This document shows positions 5,139 through 5,888 of a DNA stretch of 5,888 nt, in pieces (positions within the stretch are counted from its first letter, which is position 1; every line of letters starts with the position of its first letter). The notes below the pieces were generated by a model that was not told the origin of the DNA, ran no database searches, and saw only the letters and a program-made list of their open reading frames with translations. Source of the DNA: Pseudomonadales bacterium. Its GTDB lineage: Bacteria > Pseudomonadota > Gammaproteobacteria > Pseudomonadales > Azotimanducaceae. The translations under genes and the position numbers were made by a program. The stretch is from the NCBI GenBank assembly GCA_007128525.1, contig SKXG01000032.1:1-5888 (forward strand), written 5' to 3'.

Positions 5139-5888
5139 TCAACCGTCACCGGCTCGCGCAACCAACCCAGCGACGTCACAGACTTCATCGCCCAGGCAGC
5201 AGGCAACCAGTCGCGCAGCCCCTGCCTCACCCAACTGGGGCGCGATGAGCGCCACAGCCTTATCGACCACCATTGCAGACGGCATCGGGTGCGACGGAAA
5301 ACCCACCACGTGCGGCACGTAGCGTGACCGTTCAGCACCGTCACTGAGCCGGATGGTGACGCGCGCCGATTCTGTACGCGCCTCCCCCGGACCAGATTCC
5401 TGCGCCGGATCATGGGCAACCTCGACCCGCGTCATCAGCGCAGCCACGTCCGCATCGCCGTGCATGCGCTCCAGCGACTGCGCCGATATAAAATCAAGGC
5501 AGCCATCAAGCAGGATGATGGCGCTGAGATAACGCAGGTTCAGCGCCGGCATCTCGGCATCACGAAACGCTTCCCAGCGGCCCGGCATCTCAATGCGAAC
5601 CCGCTCGACCGCCTCGGCCTTCACTTCCGGCAGCAGATCCAGCAGTGCTTCCACCGCCGGCTGGGTCGGGCCACCCACGGGGTAACGCTTGTAGGCAACC
5701 TTGGGCAGCGAGCTCCGCGTGCCGAGGCCATCGACCAAGGCATCCAGGTCGCCATCACCCTTGCTGTTGGTGAAGGTCTTCGATGTGAACCAAGTATCCG
5801 GACGGTCCAGCACATCCGGCACGCCACGAAAGCCGGCCTGCACCAGCAACGCCGCCTGCAGCCCATTGCGCGCGCCCAGCCCGGCAAA
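5139..5888 (-). CDS. MmgE/PrpD-family protein, C-terminal half (5' end missing)
   Basis: The frame is open from the right edge to the TGA at 5139-5141, so about 249 residues of a protein that is usually about 450 long are visible. The first visible residues, FAGLGARNGLQAALLVQAGFRG, match the conserved block between the two domains of the MmgE/PrpD fold. Then come KTFTNSKGDGDLDALVDGLG, KVAYKRYPVGGPTQPAVEAL and a C-terminal domain ending near CLGDEVCDVAGLVARAGDG. Known members dehydrate 2-methylcitrate (PrpD), decarboxylate cis-aconitate or epimerise iminodisuccinate; this one cannot be assigned to any of them. No prp partners are in view. The block PTQP has Gln where the better-known enzymes have His, so it may belong to a subfamily with a different reaction. 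The TTG at 5849 is not the start, because homology runs to the window edge. Confidence 0.88.
   Translation of the reverse strand, partial: FAGLGARNGLQAALLVQAGFRGVPDVLDRPDTWFTSKTFTNSKGDGDLDALVDGLGTRSSLPKVAYKRYPVGGPTQPAVEALLDLLPEVKAEAVERVRIEMPGRWEAFRDAEMPALNLRYLSAIILLDGCLDFISAQSLERMHGDADVAALMTRVEVAHDPAQESGPGEARTESARVTIRLSDGAERSRYVPHVVGFPSHPMPSAMVVDKAVALIAPQLGEAGAARLVACCLGDEVCDVAGLVARAGDG

Overview
This window looks like a chromosomal stretch from a moderately GC-rich (about 60 % by eye) Gram-negative bacterium, most likely a gammaproteobacterium or close relative. The envelope and respiratory gene set points that way: an OmpA-type peptidoglycan-binding protein, an OxyR with its peroxide-sensing cysteines at the E. 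coli positions, a lipid-anchored cytochrome c5, an LpxR-type outer-membrane lipid A deacylase and a YiiX/YebB-like cysteine hydrolase. I see no insertion sequence, phage gene, tRNA, rRNA, CRISPR array or long repeat. The genus cannot be read from this sequence.

Layout from left to right: 3' part of a DUF4398/OmpA-domain gene (+, runs off the left edge); oxyR (-); an RluA-family pseudouridine synthase (+); a cytochrome c5 lipoprotein (-); an lpxR-like gene (+); a small class I cytochrome c domain that lacks a recognisable signal peptide (-); a YiiX/YebB-like NlpC/P60-type hydrolase (+); and the C-terminal half of an MmgE/PrpD-family protein (-, runs off the right edge). All eight genes alternate strictly in strand, so none can share a conventional operon with its neighbour. 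Three convergent pairs are separated by only 15-19 bp, without recognisable intrinsic terminators. Two short divergent intergenic regions (86 and 92 bp) should hold the promoters for oxyR/pseudouridine synthase and cytochrome c5/lpxR.

The most unusual place is around 4300-4360. There the cytochrome c gene (-) and the YiiX-like gene (+) face away from each other with no intergenic space. The recognisable part of each protein begins at essentially the same point. The cytochrome has no signal peptide, the hydrolase has no good start codon, and neither has a ribosome binding site. One deletion that removed a shared divergent promoter together with both 5' ends would explain this; an assembly join is the main alternative. 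A second point is the MmgE/PrpD fragment, where a glutamine stands at a position usually held by histidine in the better-known members.

There is no clear multi-gene system here. The genes are mostly housekeeping or envelope functions (oxidative stress control, RNA modification, periplasmic electron transfer, outer-membrane remodelling, carboxylic acid metabolism) that happen to be neighbours. I did not find a convincing previously undescribed system.
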